DNA of 64,000 bases from Streptomyces sp. TLI_105 (GTDB lineage: Bacteria; Actinomycetota; Actinomycetes; Streptomycetales; Streptomycetaceae): NCBI RefSeq assembly GCF_900105415.1, contig NZ_FNSM01000002.1, forward strand, positions 1-64,000, given 5' to 3'. Under the pieces are notes generated by a model. It saw only the letters and a program-made list of their open reading frames with translations. It ran no database searches and was not told the origin of the DNA. Positions 33,433-43,805 of the stretch are shown piece by piece; the stretch's first letter is position 1; each line of letters opens with the position of its first letter. A program made the translations under genes and the position numbers.

Positions 33433-35679
33433 GTGGGCAGGACCGAATTCGGGCGTCTGCTGCGAGAGGCACGCCAGCGTTCGCTGCGGACGCTGGAGAG
33501 CCTCTCCGAGGCGTCCGGGGTGAGCGTCCGGGCGATCAGCGACATGGAGCGCGGACAGAGCCTGCCGCGGCAGGCGACGCTGGGCGAGCTGATGGACGCC
33601 CTGGAGCTGGACGAGGACGAACGACGGCAGTTCCTCGAGGCGTCGCTGCTCCGGGCCGAAGGGCCGGCCGGACGGGTGCCGCGACAGCTCCCGCCCGATC
33701 TGGCGGTGTTCCGAGGCCGCACACGAGCACTGGAGACCGTCGAGAAGCTCACCGCCGAGATCACCGAGCAGGGCGGACACGTGATCGTCTCGGCGATCGG
33801 CGGGATGGCCGGGGTGGGCAAGACGGCCTTCGCCGTGCACTGGGCGCACCATGTCGCGGACCGGTTCCCGGACGGGCAGCTCTATGTGAACCTGCGCGGC
33901 TTCGAGGACGCGGCACATCCCCTGGACCCGGCAGAGGCCCTGGGCGGGTTCCTCACCGCCCTCGGGGTCTCCGACAAGGACGTTCCTCGTGGCACCGAGG
34001 AGCGCAGCGCCCTCTTCCGGAAGCGGACCGCGTCCCGGAGGCTCATCCTCGTACTCGACAACGCACGCGACGAGGAGCAGGTCAGGCCGCTGCTCCCGGC
34101 CTCGACCGGCTGCCTGACCATCATCACCTCACGCAGCCGGCTGTCCGATCTGGCCGCGATGGACGGAGCACGCCTGATCGGTCTCGACGTGTGGACCCGG
34201 CAGGAGGCGCTGGCCGCGCTCTCGGCACGCGTCGGCGAGGACCGCTGCCGTGCGGAACCGCGAGCCGCCGAGGAACTGGTGGAGCTGTGCGGACATCTGC
34301 CGCTCGCGGTGGCGATCGTCGCGGCGCAGCTGAGCGCGATGCCGCAGGTGCCCCTGCGCGTGGCGGTACGGGACCTGCGGGGGACCGCACCGCTGCTGGA
34401 CGCACTGTCGGCCGGGGCCCGGAGCAGCGACGTCCGGGCCGTCTTCTCGTGGTCGTACCGGGCCCTGCCGGCGGAGACGGCCGTTCTCTTCCGGCACCTG
34501 GCCCTGCATCCCGGCCCCTCGGTGTCGGCGGCGGCCGCGGCCTCCCTCACGGGGATCGGCCTGGCGGAAGCCCGGCGCCATCTGCGCCACCTGACCGCGG
34601 CGAATCTGCTGTCGCGGGACGCGGAGGGCAGGTACGTCCTGCACGACCTGGTCAGGGCCTACGGCGCCGAACTCGTCGAGTCGGAGCAGGACGACGGCCT
34701 CGGCGCCCGTACCAGACTCCTGGCCTATCTGCGCCACAACGCCCACGCGGCCAACTGCTTTCTCGGGCGCACGAAAGCGGACGAGGCCGGCCCCTTGACC
34801 GACAGGGTGGTCAGCGTTCCCCTCGACACGCGCGAGGAGGCCCTGGCCTGGTTCCGTCAGGAGGAGGCGACCGTCTCATCAGCCCTGCGCTCCATGGACG
34901 ATCCGCGGCTGTTGCGGTTCCGGATGACCCTCACCTACGACTGGGTGAGCTACTACTCGCTCATGGGCCGCTGGAGCGAGGAGATCGACACCAAGCGGAT
35001 CGGCCTCGACGCGGCCCTGCAGCTAGACGAGCCCGCCGCCGTCATGCGAAACGCCTCGGACCTCGCGCGCGCACTGGCCCAGACCGGCCAGGCCGACGAC
35101 GCCGACCGCCATGTGGAGCTGATGCTCGCCCAACTCCACCGGCTCGGTCCCGAGGAGCGAGCCGTCGCCGAACGGACGGTGGGATGGGTGCGCGGCCGGC
35201 AGAAGCGCCATGAGGAGGCCCTGCACCACGCCCGCAACGCGCTGGGGATCTTCCGCTCACTGGGCGACGGCCGGGCCGCGGCCCGCGAGATGAACGCGGT
35301 GGGCTGGTACCTCGCCCTCCTCGGCCGGTACGAGGAGACGATCGAGCTGTGCGAGGAGGCGATCCCCCTGCTGCGGCGGGACGACAACCTCCGCATCGAG
35401 GCGGCCGCCTGGGACACCAAGGGCTACGCCCGGCACCGCCTCGGCGACCTCGTCGGCGCCATCGCCGACTACCAGGAGTCCCTGCGGGTCTACGGAGAGG
35501 CCTTCGACGACTACAACCAGGCCGAGGTGCTCGAACACCTCGCGACGGCGCAGCAGGAGCACGGCTCTCGTGCGGAGGCGAGGGCGAGCTGGCTGCGGGC
35601 GGCCGACCTCCTGAGGACGATCGACAGCCCACGCGCGGCTCGGATGCGGGCCAACGCGGAGGCGCTGGACGCTCCCTGA
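33433..35679 (+). CDS. XRE-NB-ARC-TPR regulator
   Basis: A 748-aa STAND protein. An N-terminal XRE helix-turn-helix (about 5-60, LESLSEASGVSVRAISDMERGQSLPRQ) leads to an NB-ARC ATPase with Walker A GMAGVGKTAF (about 125-132) and the Walker B strand LILVLDNA. A winged helix follows (about 365-440, LFRHLALHPGPSVSAAAAASL), then TPR repeats to the end. This is the AfsR-like layout with XRE instead of a SARP domain, used for regulated transcription of metabolic genes. GTG 33433 is chosen because the paralogue at 46205 starts at the equivalent point; ATG 33397 and 33340 are upstream alternatives without good ribosome sites. A 16-bp palindrome follows at 35726. Confidence 0.88.
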   Translation: MGRTEFGRLLREARQRSLRTLESLSEASGVSVRAISDMERGQSLPRQATLGELMDALELDEDERRQFLEASLLRAEGPAGRVPRQLPPDLAVFRGRTRALETVEKLTAEITEQGGHVIVSAIGGMAGVGKTAFAVHWAHHVADRFPDGQLYVNLRGFEDAAHPLDPAEALGGFLTALGVSDKDVPRGTEERSALFRKRTASRRLILVLDNARDEEQVRPLLPASTGCLTIITSRSRLSDLAAMDGARLIGLDVWTRQEALAALSARVGEDRCRAEPRAAEELVELCGHLPLAVAIVAAQLSAMPQVPLRVAVRDLRGTAPLLDALSAGARSSDVRAVFSWSYRALPAETAVLFRHLALHPGPSVSAAAAASLTGIGLAEARRHLRHLTAANLLSRDAEGRYVLHDLVRAYGAELVESEQDDGLGARTRLLAYLRHNAHAANCFLGRTKADEAGPLTDRVVSVPLDTREEALAWFRQEEATVSSALRSMDDPRLLRFRMTLTYDWVSYYSLMGRWSEEIDTKRIGLDAALQLDEPAAVMRNASDLARALAQTGQADDADRHVELMLAQLHRLGPEERAVAERTVGWVRGRQKRHEEALHHARNALGIFRSLGDGRAAAREMNAVGWYLALLGRYEETIELCEEAIPLLRRDDNLRIEAAAWDTKGYARHRLGDLVGAIADYQESLRVYGEAFDDYNQAEVLEHLATAQQEHGSRAEARASWLRAADLLRTIDSPRAARMRANAEALDAP

Positions 35680-35725
35680 GCACTCCCGGGAACGGGTCTG
35701 CCGCCAGCTCCTGCGGGATGCGGCA

Positions 35726-35741
35726 CTCCGCGGCCGCGGAG
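35726..35741. repeat. 16-bp GC palindrome
   Basis: CTCCGCGGCCGCGGAG is a perfect palindrome 46 nt after the XRE-NB-ARC gene stop and before the LAL gene. It may help terminate transcription or act as a binding site. Confidence 0.5.
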
Positions 35742-35886
35742 GCCGGCCACCTGCGGCTTCTCCCGTCGGCACACCAAGCTGCATGCGAACTGCCTGGTCC
35801 CACGGACACCGATCCACTGGGATGTGGGAGACAGGAGAGCGCCACCCCGACCCGGCGGGACCGCTCGCCCGGGGACAGGGGGCACC

Positions 35887-38676
35887 ATGAACGACACGCA
35901 CGCCAGGCTCTCCCGCCGAAGCGCGGGCGAGGCGGCGAACGACTCGTCGTCGCTGCTGGCCCTGCTTCCCCAGGTGGCGCCCCCGGCCGGGATCATCGGT
36001 CGTGACGCCGAAATCCGGGTGTTGCAGGATCTTCTACTGGAGGCCACGGTCCACGGGGCGACCCGGGTGGTGTGCGGTCACGCCGGCTCGGGCAAGTCGG
36101 CGTTGCTCGAGGCCGCGGTCCGGGCCGCGACCAGCGCCGGCCTGAGGGTGCTGCGCGGCGCGGGCATCCGGGGCGGCAACCCGTCCGACCTGTCCGGGCT
36201 GCTGCAGATCGTCTGGCCGGTGCTGGAGACTCCGGGCAGGTCCTCGAGCAGCCGACGGCTCGATGCGCTGCGGATGCTGTTCGTCGACGGCGCTCTCCGC
36301 TCCGCCGACCGTTCACGGCTGGCGTTCGCGGTCCTGGAGTTGCTGGAGACGGTCGGCGCGGAGCAGCCCCTGCTCGTCGCGGTGGACGACTGGGACGCGC
36401 TGGACGAGCCCAGCCGACAGGTGCTGTCCTTCGTGGCCCGCCGGACCAGCGGCCCGCGGGTGGCGCTGTTGATGACCGCCCGACCGCACCGCACACGCCT
36501 GGCCCCCCTCACCGGCCTCCCGGATCTGCGGCTCGACCCGCTCACATCCGACCAGTCCACCAGCCTGCTGGCCGCCCGGCGTCCGGGCCTGGACACCCAG
36601 GCCGTGCGCGAACTGCTGGCGACCGCGGCCGGCAATCCTCTGGCACTCCTCGAACTCCCCGTCCGCTCCGAGGACTCGTCGCCCTGTCTCCCCGTCTCCT
36701 CCGACCGGCTGGCCGCCGCCATGGCACCGGGCGCCGCACGCCTGCCGGCCGGAACCCGGGACCTGCTGCTCGTGGCCGCCCTGCACCCGGAGGGCGACCT
36801 GCCCCTGCTGCTGTCGGCCGCGTCACGGATCGACGGAACCGAACTGGACTTCACGACGCTGGAGCCCGCCGAGCGCGAGGGCCTCGTGGACTCCGACGGA
36901 GTGCGGCTGCTCTTCAGTCATCCGGCGACAACGGGCGCGATCGTCCACGGCACCGGCCCGCGACGCATCCGTGCCGCGCACGCGGCCCTGGCGGACGTGC
37001 TGGCAGACGGTTCGGTGCGCATGCTGTGGCACAGGTCCCAGAGCGCCGAGGAGCCCGACGGGGACCTGGCAGCCCGTCTCGAATCCGCGCACCACCACGC
37101 ACTGGAGCAAGGCGATCCGACCATGGCCGTACGGCTCCTGCAACGCGCGGCCGAGCTGCACTCGACGCCCGAGGACCAGGGCCGCTGCGCCCTGCGCACC
37201 GCCCAGCTCGCTCACGCCCTCGGACTGGAACGCATGGCACGGACCATGGCGCACCGAGCCCTGAGCCGACCGCTGGGCCCCCTGGGCGTGCTCTGCGCCG
37301 AGGCGCTGGAGCGTACCGGCGGCGAGCCGCTCCCGGCCGACCCCGCCGCCTGGCCCGATCCCGACGGTCCGGCCGAGCAGGAGAACGGGCTGGAGCTGGC
37401 CCGGATCACGGCCCCGTCCCTCGTGGGCGACGCCACGCGGGCCGAGACGCTGCTCGGCTTCCTGGACAGAATGCCGGACCGCGGGCACGACCCACGGCTG
37501 CTGCAGGCCATGGTCACGGTCGCCCCGGTGCGCCGGGCCGCGACGATCCTCGCCGGCATCCACGCCGTACGGAACCTGGCGGTCCTGCCCGTACGCGACC
37601 TCGAGTACCTGGGTGAGGCGGCGCTGTCGACAGGCGACCCGCTGCGGGCCGTGGACCTGTATCGGCAGGCCGAGCGCCGCCACCGCTTCCACGACGCGCT
37701 CGACCGGATGCCGTCCGTGCTGCTGAGGCAGGGCCTCGCGCACCTGGCCACGGGCGACCGGGGACAGAGCAGCCACGCCTTGCAGAGGTGCGCGGAACTC
37801 GCCGAGGCGCACGGCCAGGACCACCACGCCGCGGCGGCACGCCTGCTGGAAGACATGCTCCGAGGACTGCGCACCGGCAGCGCGGTCCGGACCGGCAGTC
37901 CCCGGGAACTCGCCGCCGCACGGCGCTCCCTCCGCACGATCGACGCGGTCCTCGCCACCGGTTCCGCCTCCGCGCTGGCGGAGAGCGGGGACTTCGAGGC
38001 GGCCTACGCCGCGCTGTCGGTTCTCCTGACCAGTCCGCGGGTCAGCGCGGCCGCCCTGTTCGCGCTGGTGACCTTCGCCGAGGCCGCCGAGGCCGTGAAC
38101 GCCCGGACGGAGGCGCGGGTCGTCCTCGACCGGCTGGAGAACGCCCTGGGCGCGGAGTGCGCACCCGACCTGGCGGTCCGCTTCACGGTGGCACGGGCCG
38201 TCCTCGCGGACGACCGGGACGAAGAGGAACTGTTCGAGCGCGCGTTCGCCCAGGACCTCTCCGGCTGGCCCTTCCTGGAAGCACCCCTGCGCCTGGCCCA
38301 CGGACGGCGCATGCGACGCCGACGGCAGTTCGCCGACTCACGCACGACACTGCGGCAAGCCGCGACGATCTTCACGATGATGGGTTCCGAGGCACGGGTG
38401 GCGCAGATCGCCGTGGAACTGCGTGCTTCCGGCGAACGGACGGAGACCGGCGGCGCCGGTGCGGCCGATCACACCGCGCTGCGCGACCTGCTCACGTCCC
38501 AGGAACTACGCATCGCCGAACTGGCCGGCAGCGGCCGCTCGAACCGCGAGATCGGCGAGCTCCTCGGACTGTCACCGCGGACCATCGGGGCGTACCTGTA
38601 CCGGATCTTCCCCCGGCTCGGCGTCACGGCGCGGGCGCAGCTCGCCGAGGTCCTGCGGGAGCACCGGCCGGTCTGA
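35887..38676 (+). CDS. LAL-type LuxR regulator
   Basis: A 929-aa large ATP-binding LuxR regulator. Walker A GHAGSGKSALLEA lies at about 64-71, Walker B-like LLVAVDDWDALDEPS at about 162, a long TPR-like middle follows, and the C-terminal LuxR helix-turn-helix spans about 865-925 (LTSQELRIAELAGSGRSNREIGELLGLSPRTIGAYLYRIF). ATG 35887 follows GGGGG with short spacing. LAL proteins control secondary metabolism or sugar use in Streptomyces. It converges with a second LAL gene, only 12 bp apart. The two share the same domain order, suggesting an old duplication. Confidence 0.9.
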   Translation: MNDTHARLSRRSAGEAANDSSSLLALLPQVAPPAGIIGRDAEIRVLQDLLLEATVHGATRVVCGHAGSGKSALLEAAVRAATSAGLRVLRGAGIRGGNPSDLSGLLQIVWPVLETPGRSSSSRRLDALRMLFVDGALRSADRSRLAFAVLELLETVGAEQPLLVAVDDWDALDEPSRQVLSFVARRTSGPRVALLMTARPHRTRLAPLTGLPDLRLDPLTSDQSTSLLAARRPGLDTQAVRELLATAAGNPLALLELPVRSEDSSPCLPVSSDRLAAAMAPGAARLPAGTRDLLLVAALHPEGDLPLLLSAASRIDGTELDFTTLEPAEREGLVDSDGVRLLFSHPATTGAIVHGTGPRRIRAAHAALADVLADGSVRMLWHRSQSAEEPDGDLAARLESAHHHALEQGDPTMAVRLLQRAAELHSTPEDQGRCALRTAQLAHALGLERMARTMAHRALSRPLGPLGVLCAEALERTGGEPLPADPAAWPDPDGPAEQENGLELARITAPSLVGDATRAETLLGFLDRMPDRGHDPRLLQAMVTVAPVRRAATILAGIHAVRNLAVLPVRDLEYLGEAALSTGDPLRAVDLYRQAERRHRFHDALDRMPSVLLRQGLAHLATGDRGQSSHALQRCAELAEAHGQDHHAAAARLLEDMLRGLRTGSAVRTGSPRELAAARRSLRTIDAVLATGSASALAESGDFEAAYAALSVLLTSPRVSAAALFALVTFAEAAEAVNARTEARVVLDRLENALGAECAPDLAVRFTVARAVLADDRDEEELFERAFAQDLSGWPFLEAPLRLAHGRRMRRRRQFADSRTTLRQAATIFTMMGSEARVAQIAVELRASGERTETGGAGAADHTALRDLLTSQELRIAELAGSGRSNREIGELLGLSPRTIGAYLYRIFPRLGVTARAQLAEVLREHRPV

Positions 38677-38688
38677 GACCTCCCGGTC

Positions 38689-41499
38689 TCACTCCGCCTC
38701 GGTGCCGAACCTCGCCGCGAGTCCCGCACGGGACGTGACGCCTAGCTTGGGGAAGATCTGGTACAGGTGCGAGGCGACCGTACGGGGGGAGAGCCGCAGC
38801 TGCTCGCCGATGGCCCGGTTGGACAGACCACGGGCGGCCAGCCTCGCGATGGTCAGCTGCTGCGGGGACAACACCTGGGCGACATCGTCCGAGACGGCGC
38901 CCGCGACATCCCCGGTGGACCGGGCCGACGACGCGCGGCCCGTCGCCCTCAGCTCGGACGCCGCCTGGTCCGCGCGCGAGCGCGCTCCGAGAGCCCGGAA
39001 GAGGGACTCGGCCGTGGCCAGTGGAGTGCGTGACGCCGTGACCCGGCGCCGGCGCCTGAGCCAGGCCCCGTAGCCGAACAGGGTCATGGCGTGGAGCAGT
39101 GGCCACGCCTCGGCCCCGGGTCCCAGCGCCCGGAGGAACCGTCTCTCCGCCTCCTGATCGGGGGCGAGGACCGCCTCGGCGTACGCCAGCATCCGCTCCA
39201 CCAGGGGTGGGCGACCCGCTTCCGTCAGGGACGCGACGTGTTTGACGACGGACCGGGCGTCCTCCGTCTCCCCGGCGGGGAGCGCGGCCTCGGCCAGGAA
39301 GACGACCGCCCAGAACTCCTCGTAGGCGTACGGTCCCGCGGGCTCGGCGAACAAGGCGCGCAGCCGTGCGTAGGCCTCGACGTACCGGCCGTTCCCGGAG
39401 GCGATGAGGGCGCGGGTCAGCGCGGCGAGCTGCAACTGCCGGTTCAGACCGGTGCGCAGGGAGTGCTCCTCGACCTCCGAGGCGTACTCGAGCGCCTGCT
39501 CGTGGTCGCCCTCGAGCGCCATGACGACGGCCCGGGCCGCGGTGGCCCGGGCCACCCATTCGGGCTGCCCCGTGCGTTCGGCGACCAGCCGGCTCTCTTC
39601 GGTCAGGGAGTGCACGACGTCCCACCGGCTGCCGAGCCAGATCTGACCCATCGCCCTCGGGACGGTGGCTTGCGGCAACCGTCCGTACCGGCCGTCGGCA
39701 CGGAGTGCCGCCTCCGCCTTCATGTAGAGCGGGGCCGCCCGGTCGAGATCGTTGGTGAGATGGGCCACCTGGGCCGTCAGGTTCGCCTCGTCCTCCTCCT
39801 TGAGCCCGGGAAGGGGGTGGGGTTCCGGCAGCCGGAGGGCGGAGAGGGGATCGGTCAGCGCCATGACGGACAGGTCGAGCACGTCGCTCGGCCCGGAGCG
39901 CATGCTCGTGAACGCCTGCCGGACGGCGCGCCGTTCGTCGTGTCCCGCCTGCTGCCACCAGCATCGGCGGGCCGCCGCGTAAAGGAGCTTCTGAGCGAGT
40001 ACGGGGTCCTCCTCGGACACGGCACGTGCCGCCTCGCACAGCTCTACGATCCGCTCCCGGCCGACCACGGTGTTGCCCGGGATGAGGTCGTGCACCCACA
40101 GCTGCAGGGCGCGTCCGAGCGCGCCGAGCGCGGCGGTGTCGATCTGCCGGCCCTGGCGCAGAGCCCGGTCCACCAGGCCCCGGTCGACGGCCAGTTCGGC
40201 GGCACGCAGCAGCCGCTCCGCCTGACGGCGGGGGTCCGCGGAGAGACGGGCGGCACTCTCCAGAGAGGCCAGGGCGATCAGCACGTCCGTGCCCGAGCAG
40301 GGCCCGTCCGCCAGCGACTCCACCCTGCGGGCCAGGTCCTCGTCGGGGCCAGCCGTGTGTCGGGCCGTGTGCCAGGCCGCGTGCGGGACACTGGTGAGGC
40401 TCTGTCCCAGCACCGCGTGGGCGGCCATGCGCCGGGCCGCCGGCTCCAGGTGAAGGATCACGGGCCGGATCAGCGGCTGCGGGAAGAGCAGGTGTCGCTG
40501 CCGACCCGCGGTCCCGTCCTCCTCGGTCACCAGCCCCCGGGCGACCACCTCGGCGAGCCCGGCACGCGCGTCCTGGCCGCTGCCCAGCAGCAGGCCGCTC
40601 GCGTCCAAGACGTCGCTCGCGACAGGGGAGACGCTGAGTGCCGTGACGAGCAGGACCGCACGGGCCGGCTCCGACAGTCCCCCCAGGTCCTCCTCGTACG
40701 ACTCCGCCAGACGAGGCGTGGCCGGCAGCATGCCGAAGCCCGCCGTGTCGCCGAGCGGGCCGTCGTCCAGGGAGAGTTCGGTGAGGGCCAGCGGGTTTCC
40801 CCCGGCCACGGCGAGGACCAGCTGAGCCTCGGTGTAGCAGGTGGTCCGCCCCGCGCGCGCCAAGAGGGCCCGTGCCGCGGGGTCGGACAGGTCGTCGAGC
40901 GTGGCGGTGAACGGATGCGGAGCCGATCGGGAAGGGGCCGGGCGCTCCGTGACGATCATGTTCACCCGTGACGTCGCGCAGAGCGGGGCCATGGCGTTCA
41001 GGGCGTCGCGGCTCGCTTGGTCGAGCCGGTCGAGGTCGTCGACGCACAGCAGGATCCGTCCCGGCGCGGTGACCAGCAGGCTCAGCGCGGCGGCCGCGAG
41101 GCCGGCCGACGCCGGAGCGGTCGGCCCGCCGCCGAAGGCGGCGTCGAGTACGGCTCGTTCCGCGGCCGCCAGGCTGCCCATGCGGGCCAGTTCGGGGCGG
41201 AGCAGGCCGTGCAGCGCGGCGTACGGCAGGCCTCGTTCTGCAGGGACCGATGCCGTTGACAGCACATGGATGCCCCGGTGGGCGGCGGAGGCTGCGGCGT
41301 ACCGGAGGAGTGCGGTCTTCCCCGTACCCGCGGCGCCTCTCAGACGGAGCACTCGCCCCTGCGGTGCAGGGTCCGTCAGCAGGGTCTCCACCAGCTGCAT
41401 CTCGGTCTCGCGGCCGAACAGCCCGGCTCCGCCGGGATCGGACTCCCACGGCACCGCGCCCTCCGGACCTCCGCCGTCCGCACCGCTGTGCGTGCTCAC
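38689..41499 (-). CDS. LAL-type LuxR regulator
   Basis: A 936-aa protein starting at GTG 41499, with GGGAGG 8 nt upstream. Walker A GAAGTGKTALLRY is at about 55-62 and Walker B-like ILLCVDDLDRLDQ is near 150. A helical middle leads to a C-terminal LuxR helix-turn-helix (about 870-930, LSPQQLTIARLAARGLSNRAIGEQLRLSPRTVASHLYQIF). It converges on the preceding LAL gene. It is a LAL/MalT-type transcription factor expected to bind DNA in response to a ligand via its TPR region. No adjacent biosynthetic genes point to a target. Confidence 0.9.
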   Translation of the reverse strand: MSTHSGADGGGPEGAVPWESDPGGAGLFGRETEMQLVETLLTDPAPQGRVLRLRGAAGTGKTALLRYAAASAAHRGIHVLSTASVPAERGLPYAALHGLLRPELARMGSLAAAERAVLDAAFGGGPTAPASAGLAAAALSLLVTAPGRILLCVDDLDRLDQASRDALNAMAPLCATSRVNMIVTERPAPSRSAPHPFTATLDDLSDPAARALLARAGRTTCYTEAQLVLAVAGGNPLALTELSLDDGPLGDTAGFGMLPATPRLAESYEEDLGGLSEPARAVLLVTALSVSPVASDVLDASGLLLGSGQDARAGLAEVVARGLVTEEDGTAGRQRHLLFPQPLIRPVILHLEPAARRMAAHAVLGQSLTSVPHAAWHTARHTAGPDEDLARRVESLADGPCSGTDVLIALASLESAARLSADPRRQAERLLRAAELAVDRGLVDRALRQGRQIDTAALGALGRALQLWVHDLIPGNTVVGRERIVELCEAARAVSEEDPVLAQKLLYAAARRCWWQQAGHDERRAVRQAFTSMRSGPSDVLDLSVMALTDPLSALRLPEPHPLPGLKEEDEANLTAQVAHLTNDLDRAAPLYMKAEAALRADGRYGRLPQATVPRAMGQIWLGSRWDVVHSLTEESRLVAERTGQPEWVARATAARAVVMALEGDHEQALEYASEVEEHSLRTGLNRQLQLAALTRALIASGNGRYVEAYARLRALFAEPAGPYAYEEFWAVVFLAEAALPAGETEDARSVVKHVASLTEAGRPPLVERMLAYAEAVLAPDQEAERRFLRALGPGAEAWPLLHAMTLFGYGAWLRRRRRVTASRTPLATAESLFRALGARSRADQAASELRATGRASSARSTGDVAGAVSDDVAQVLSPQQLTIARLAARGLSNRAIGEQLRLSPRTVASHLYQIFPKLGVTSRAGLAARFGTEAE

Positions 41500-41554
41500 C
41501 TCGTGCCCTCCCACGCTTCCTCGACCGGCAGCGGATACGCCCGTCTGGACATGA

Positions 41555-41989
41555 TCATCCACGTGGCTGCTCGCCCGAGGAACGGTGGGGTGTGCCAACG
41601 GCGGCGTAGAGATTGCGAATGCTGAAGGCGGTGCCGAACTTGAGCCGGCAGACGACCCAGTCGATCGGGTGGCACTCCCGGGTGTCGGGCAGCTCCACGA
41701 CGACGGGTACGGTGACCATCCGCGAGGACCGGGCGTGCCGCCATGACCCGCCGATGTGCCGGGTGAGGATCTCACCCACGTAGCAACCGAAGGCGACGAG
41801 GGACTCGGCCATGTCCGCGTCGGTGACACCTTCGGCCCGGAAGCCGTCGACGATGCCCTCCACCACAGCGATGCTCTCCGGACTGTAGTCCAGCTCCGCA
41901 CCACTGATGTCGGCCGCGGCCGCGACGATGGCAGCGGCATGCCGGGGCGCGTTGCCCGGCTCCAGCGGGGGGTTCAGGTGCACCTGCAT
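41555..41989 (-). CDS. Conserved hypothetical (MQVHLNPPLE family)
   Basis: A 144-aa soluble protein with GAGGACC 4 nt before ATG 41989. It begins MQVHLNPPLEPGNAPRHAAA and contains LDYSPESIAVVEGIVDGFRAEGV, EILTRHIGGSW and PIDWVVCRLKFG. I recognise the pattern as a widespread Streptomyces protein of unknown function but not a named role. It is divergent from the TetR gene with a 204-bp shared region and lies 55 bp upstream of the LAL gene on the same strand. Confidence 0.75.
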   Translation of the reverse strand: MQVHLNPPLEPGNAPRHAAAIVAAAADISGAELDYSPESIAVVEGIVDGFRAEGVTDADMAESLVAFGCYVGEILTRHIGGSWRHARSSRMVTVPVVVELPDTRECHPIDWVVCRLKFGTAFSIRNLYAAVGTPHRSSGEQPRG

Positions 41990-42193
41990 TTTGGTCCTCG
42001 GGCTGTTGCCGTCAATGCGGTCGAGGCTAACCGCACGAACGCCGACCCGACACGCCCCGGCCGGTGTCGACAGGGAACCAGACCGAACGCCTCCCGGACT
42101 ACAGTCGAACGACTCATGCCCTCTCGTGTGCGCCCTGCAAGAGTCGGGCCGACGAGTACATGTGTGATGGCCTGCCGAAGGAGGGATCCCGCA

Positions 42194-42769
42194 GTGGCGC
42201 GCCCCCGCGAGTTCGATACGGAAGTGGCCGTGGAACAGGCCATGCACCTGTTCCGGGAGCTCGGATACCACGCCACGTCGATGCCACGACTGACGGCGCG
42301 GCTCGGCATCGGCACCGGCAGTCTCTACGCCGCGTTCGACTCGAAGGACGGCCTGTACGCCCGCGCCCTCGAACGGTACTGCGACGGTCTGGTCGCCGCG
42401 CTCGGCCAGGACGTCCGGCGCGGCCCCGACATTCGCACGGCACTGTACGGACTCCTGATCACGATGGCCGCTGCCGACACGGCGGACCCGGAGCACGGCT
42501 GTCTGCTGGTCGGCGCCACCACCGAGCGCTCGGCCGACGGAGACACGATCGAACGGGTCAGGACGACGCTGGCGGCGATGGAGACGGTGCTGACCGCCGC
42601 CCTCAGCGTGGCGCGGGACCGGGGAGAACTGCGTGGCGAGCATCGCCCGGAAGAACTGGCCCGCTTCCTCATGACGTTCATCCAGGGCCTTCGTGTCATG
42701 GGCCGGGCCCGAGCCGGGCGCGAGTTCCTGGAATCAGCCGTCGCCGGGGCGCTGAGGGCACTGGACTGA
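42194..42769 (+). CDS. TetR-family regulator
   Basis: A 191-aa repressor. GTG 42194 has a perfect AAGGAGG 9 nt upstream; the longer frame back to 41756 is not real. The N-terminal HTH (about 12-55) includes AMHLFRELGYHATSMPRLTARLGIGTGSLYAAFDSKDGLYARAL. The C-terminal ligand domain contains HGCLLVGATTE, the TetR_C_16/AcrR-like pattern. It converges with the dienelactone-hydrolase-like gene and is the likely regulator of that gene or of itself. The region before it carries no clear dyad. Confidence 0.9.
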   Translation: MARPREFDTEVAVEQAMHLFRELGYHATSMPRLTARLGIGTGSLYAAFDSKDGLYARALERYCDGLVAALGQDVRRGPDIRTALYGLLITMAAADTADPEHGCLLVGATTERSADGDTIERVRTTLAAMETVLTAALSVARDRGELRGEHRPEELARFLMTFIQGLRVMGRARAGREFLESAVAGALRALD

Positions 42770-42884
42770 GGCCCGCCGGCGTTCCGTCGTACGGAGATGC
42801 GGTCCCTTCGGTCCCTGCGCCCTCCGGCAGTCGAACGACTGATCGTGGCAGGACCGGTCCCGAGGCGCTGCTTTCCGAGGTCGT

Positions 42885-43805
42885 TCACTTGGTGAGGTAC
42901 TCGGTGAAGTACTCGGTGAGCTTGTCGGTGGCGGGGCCGACGTGCTGCTTCTTGTCGTAGAGGTCGACGTGGCTGGCGTTCTCGATCCAGTGGATCTGCT
43001 TGGGGCCGGTGGCCTTGTGGTGGGCCTCGAGGGCCATCCAGGCGGTGACGGCGCGCTCGCCGATGATCTGGAGGACGGGCCGGTCGCCGATCAGGGGGAT
43101 GGCGTGGAAGGCGTCGCTGGAAGCCATCTTGTCGATGCTCTCCCAGGCGAGGAACTTCGCGGAGCGTTCGTGCTCGCCGCGCGGGGTGCAGTAGTACTCG
43201 AAGCCCTCGATGCCGTGCTCGCCGCCGAGCGCGCCCGCCTGTTCGGCGGTGGCGGGGAACATCTTCATCACACCCGGGTCCTCACCGCGGGCGGCGGTCG
43301 TGCGGGCCTGGGCGGCGGCTGCGAGCAGGGCCTGGAAGACGGCCGGGTCCTGGGTGCCGTCCGCGCCGAAGCGGAACTGGCGGGCGGGTTCGGCGGTGGA
43401 CACGGTGGCCACCGCCCGCACCCGCGGATCACCGGCCGTCGCGGCCAGGGAGTAGCTGCCGGAGGCGCAGATGCCCAGCAGACCGATCCGGCCCGGATCC
43501 GCCTCTGCCCGGGTGGTGAGGTAGGAGACGGCGGCCTTGAAGTCCTCCACCCGCTGCGCGGGGTCTTCCAGACCGCGCGGCAGACCACCGGACTCGCCCT
43601 GGTACGCGGCGTCGAACGCGAGCGTGACGAAACCCCGCTCCGCCATCAGCTGCGCGTAGGCGCCGGAGGTCTGCTCCTTCACTCCGGTGCCGGGATGCCC
43701 CACCACCAACGCCGGACGAGGACCCGAGGCCGGAGCGTCGGGAACATAGAGATGCGCGGCGATCTCGATGCCGGCACTGAGGAAGGTCACATTGGTCCTG
43801 GTCAT
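42885..43805 (-). CDS. Dienelactone-hydrolase-like alpha/beta hydrolase
   Basis: A 306-aa cytoplasmic hydrolase of the YcjY/DLH-type branch: PALVVGHPGTGVKEQTSGAYAQ (oxyanion loop), nucleophile elbow GICASGSYS, acid region PVLQIIGERA and catalytic His in ENASHVDLYD. It has no signal peptide. It often occurs beside TetR regulators and reductases in actinobacteria, and here a TetR gene converges on it. The start at ATG 43805 is followed by MTRTNVTFLSAGIEI, the canonical N-terminus. Confidence 0.9.
   Translation of the reverse strand: MTRTNVTFLSAGIEIAAHLYVPDAPASGPRPALVVGHPGTGVKEQTSGAYAQLMAERGFVTLAFDAAYQGESGGLPRGLEDPAQRVEDFKAAVSYLTTRAEADPGRIGLLGICASGSYSLAATAGDPRVRAVATVSTAEPARQFRFGADGTQDPAVFQALLAAAAQARTTAARGEDPGVMKMFPATAEQAGALGGEHGIEGFEYYCTPRGEHERSAKFLAWESIDKMASSDAFHAIPLIGDRPVLQIIGERAVTAWMALEAHHKATGPKQIHWIENASHVDLYDKKQHVGPATDKLTEYFTEYLTK

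Noticed and set aside
33264..37616. Long Arg/Gly-rich plus-strand frames over the XRE-NB-ARC and first LAL genes
   Set aside because: Other-frame shadows; the real frames carry P-loops and HTH motifs.
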